Source of the DNA: Aquificota bacterium
Lineage (GTDB): Bacteria > Thermosulfidibacterota > Thermosulfidibacteria > Thermosulfidibacterales > Thermosulfidibacteraceae
Length of the DNA: 5,264 nucleotides
Direction of reading: 5' to 3'
NCBI GenBank assembly: GCA_015494645.1
Contig: WGAU01000053.1
Coordinates: forward strand, 1-5,264
The notes under the pieces were generated by a model, which was not told where the DNA came from, did not search any database, and saw only the letters and a program-made list of their open reading frames with translations. Positions 4,845-5,264 of this stretch are shown one piece after another. The translations under genes were made by a program, and so were the position numbers. Position 1 is the stretch's first letter. Each line of letters starts with the position of its first letter.

Positions 4845-5264
4845 TTTTTCTTGGTTTCTATCTTTTCAAATAAATAAAGCATTCCAATCATGCATGCAGC
4901 TACCACGACTATAAGTACCCAGTGGTTTACGCTGGTTAAATCTTCCAAAGATGTTCTGCCAAAGCTCTTGATCTTTCTAATACTCCTAAAGAACGAGTAG
5001 TAATTTGCATAAATCATGGCACCTACCACCATACCCAGCATTCCAAAAAGTCCGTCAATCCTTCCCTCTGCCACCGCACAAACGGTGGTTCCAGGGCAAT
5101 ACCCCAAAAGTCCCCAGCCTATGCCAAAAATGGTTCCTCCCAAGAGATTAGCCCAGACTCTCAGTGGCTTGGGATGAATGCTAATCCATCCCAAATCGTT
5201 GAAAAGCCATAAAAGTATCATGGCTGTGACTATTGCGGAGAACATAAATTTAAATATAGTAAAA
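4841..5264 (-). CDS. YeeE/YedE-family (DUF6691-like) sulfur transporter half, 5' end outside window
   Basis: Inner-membrane protein of the YeeE/YedE sulfur-transport family; characterised YeeE takes up thiosulfate through conserved cysteines. Counted from the Met at 5245, the family core is NLLGGTIFGIGWGLLGYCPG (33-52), then TTVCAVAEGRIDGLFGMLG (53-71), with cysteines at 50 and 56. Membrane helices lie near 1-16, 33-50, 64-84 and 108-127, with a basic loop between the last two. The Met at 5245 is probably internal: it has no Shine-Dalgarno, the frame stays open to the window edge (residues FTIFKF precede it), and the family needs an earlier membrane helix with a GxxFG motif. About 141 C-terminal codons are therefore present. 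The size suggests a half-length form, which usually works with a second half encoded next door. It is followed by the rhodanese, which supports a role in reduced-sulfur uptake or trafficking. The exact substrate is unproven. Confidence 0.88.
   Translation of the reverse strand, partial: FTIFKFMFSAIVTAMILLWLFNDLGWISIHPKPLRVWANLLGGTIFGIGWGLLGYCPGTTVCAVAEGRIDGLFGMLGMVVGAMIYANYYSFFRSIRKIKSFGRTSLEDLTSVNHWVLIVVVAACMIGMLYLFEKIETKKK

Noticed and set aside
5071..5088. GC-rich stem CCACCG-CACAAA-CGGTGG in the YeeE-like gene
   Set aside because: It encodes the conserved segment around the second cysteine (T-T-V-C-A-V-A) and has no T-run. A protein constraint explains it better than a regulatory role.

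Overview
The window looks like part of a thermophilic, chemolithoautotrophic member of the Aquificales (Aquifex/Hydrogenobacter/Thermocrinis-like). This is an inference from the style of the LepA and LepB proteins, the dense overlapping gene packing, the lysine/glutamate-rich proteins and the sulfur-handling gene pair. No rRNA or other decisive marker is present.

Layout. (1) Positions 1-80, minus strand: the first 26 codons of an unidentified gene behind a perfect Shine-Dalgarno. (2) Positions 81-195: a short divergent control region. (3) Positions 196-4211, plus strand: a tightly packed set of four genes, lepA (elongation factor 4) - lepB (signal peptidase I) - hemD (uroporphyrinogen-III synthase) - a bc/b6-type diheme cytochrome b. 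Their junctions are +5, about -31 and -11 nt, so they are probably one transcript with coupled translation. (4) Positions 4204-5264, minus strand: a YeeE/YedE-type (DUF6691-like) sulfur transporter half, cut by the window edge, followed 37 bp downstream by an exported single-domain rhodanese. The plus and minus units meet tail-to-tail with an 8-nt overlap of coding regions and no recognisable terminator.

How the genes fit together. lepA-lepB is a widespread ancient pairing. hemD makes the haem precursor and the next gene encodes a haem protein. The minus-strand pair suggests movement of reduced sulfur (thiosulfate or sulfane sulfur) across the inner membrane, with a periplasmic sulfurtransferase. 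The rhodanese signal peptide ends in a type I cleavage site of the kind LepB cuts.

Most notable: the cytochrome b keeps all four haem-ligand histidines and the paired helix glycines, with b6-type spacing in helix D. It has lost the hallmarks of the quinol-oxidation (Qo) site: PEWY reads AVWF, the LPWGQ-type motif reads LRGDV, and the cd region is about 19 residues shorter than in cytochrome b6. No Rieske protein or cytochrome c1 lies beside it. Second, a perfect 17-bp inverted repeat (4143-4159 and 4828-4844) brackets the rhodanese gene. If it ever recombined, the rhodanese would move into the plus-strand operon through an ATGA stop/start junction.
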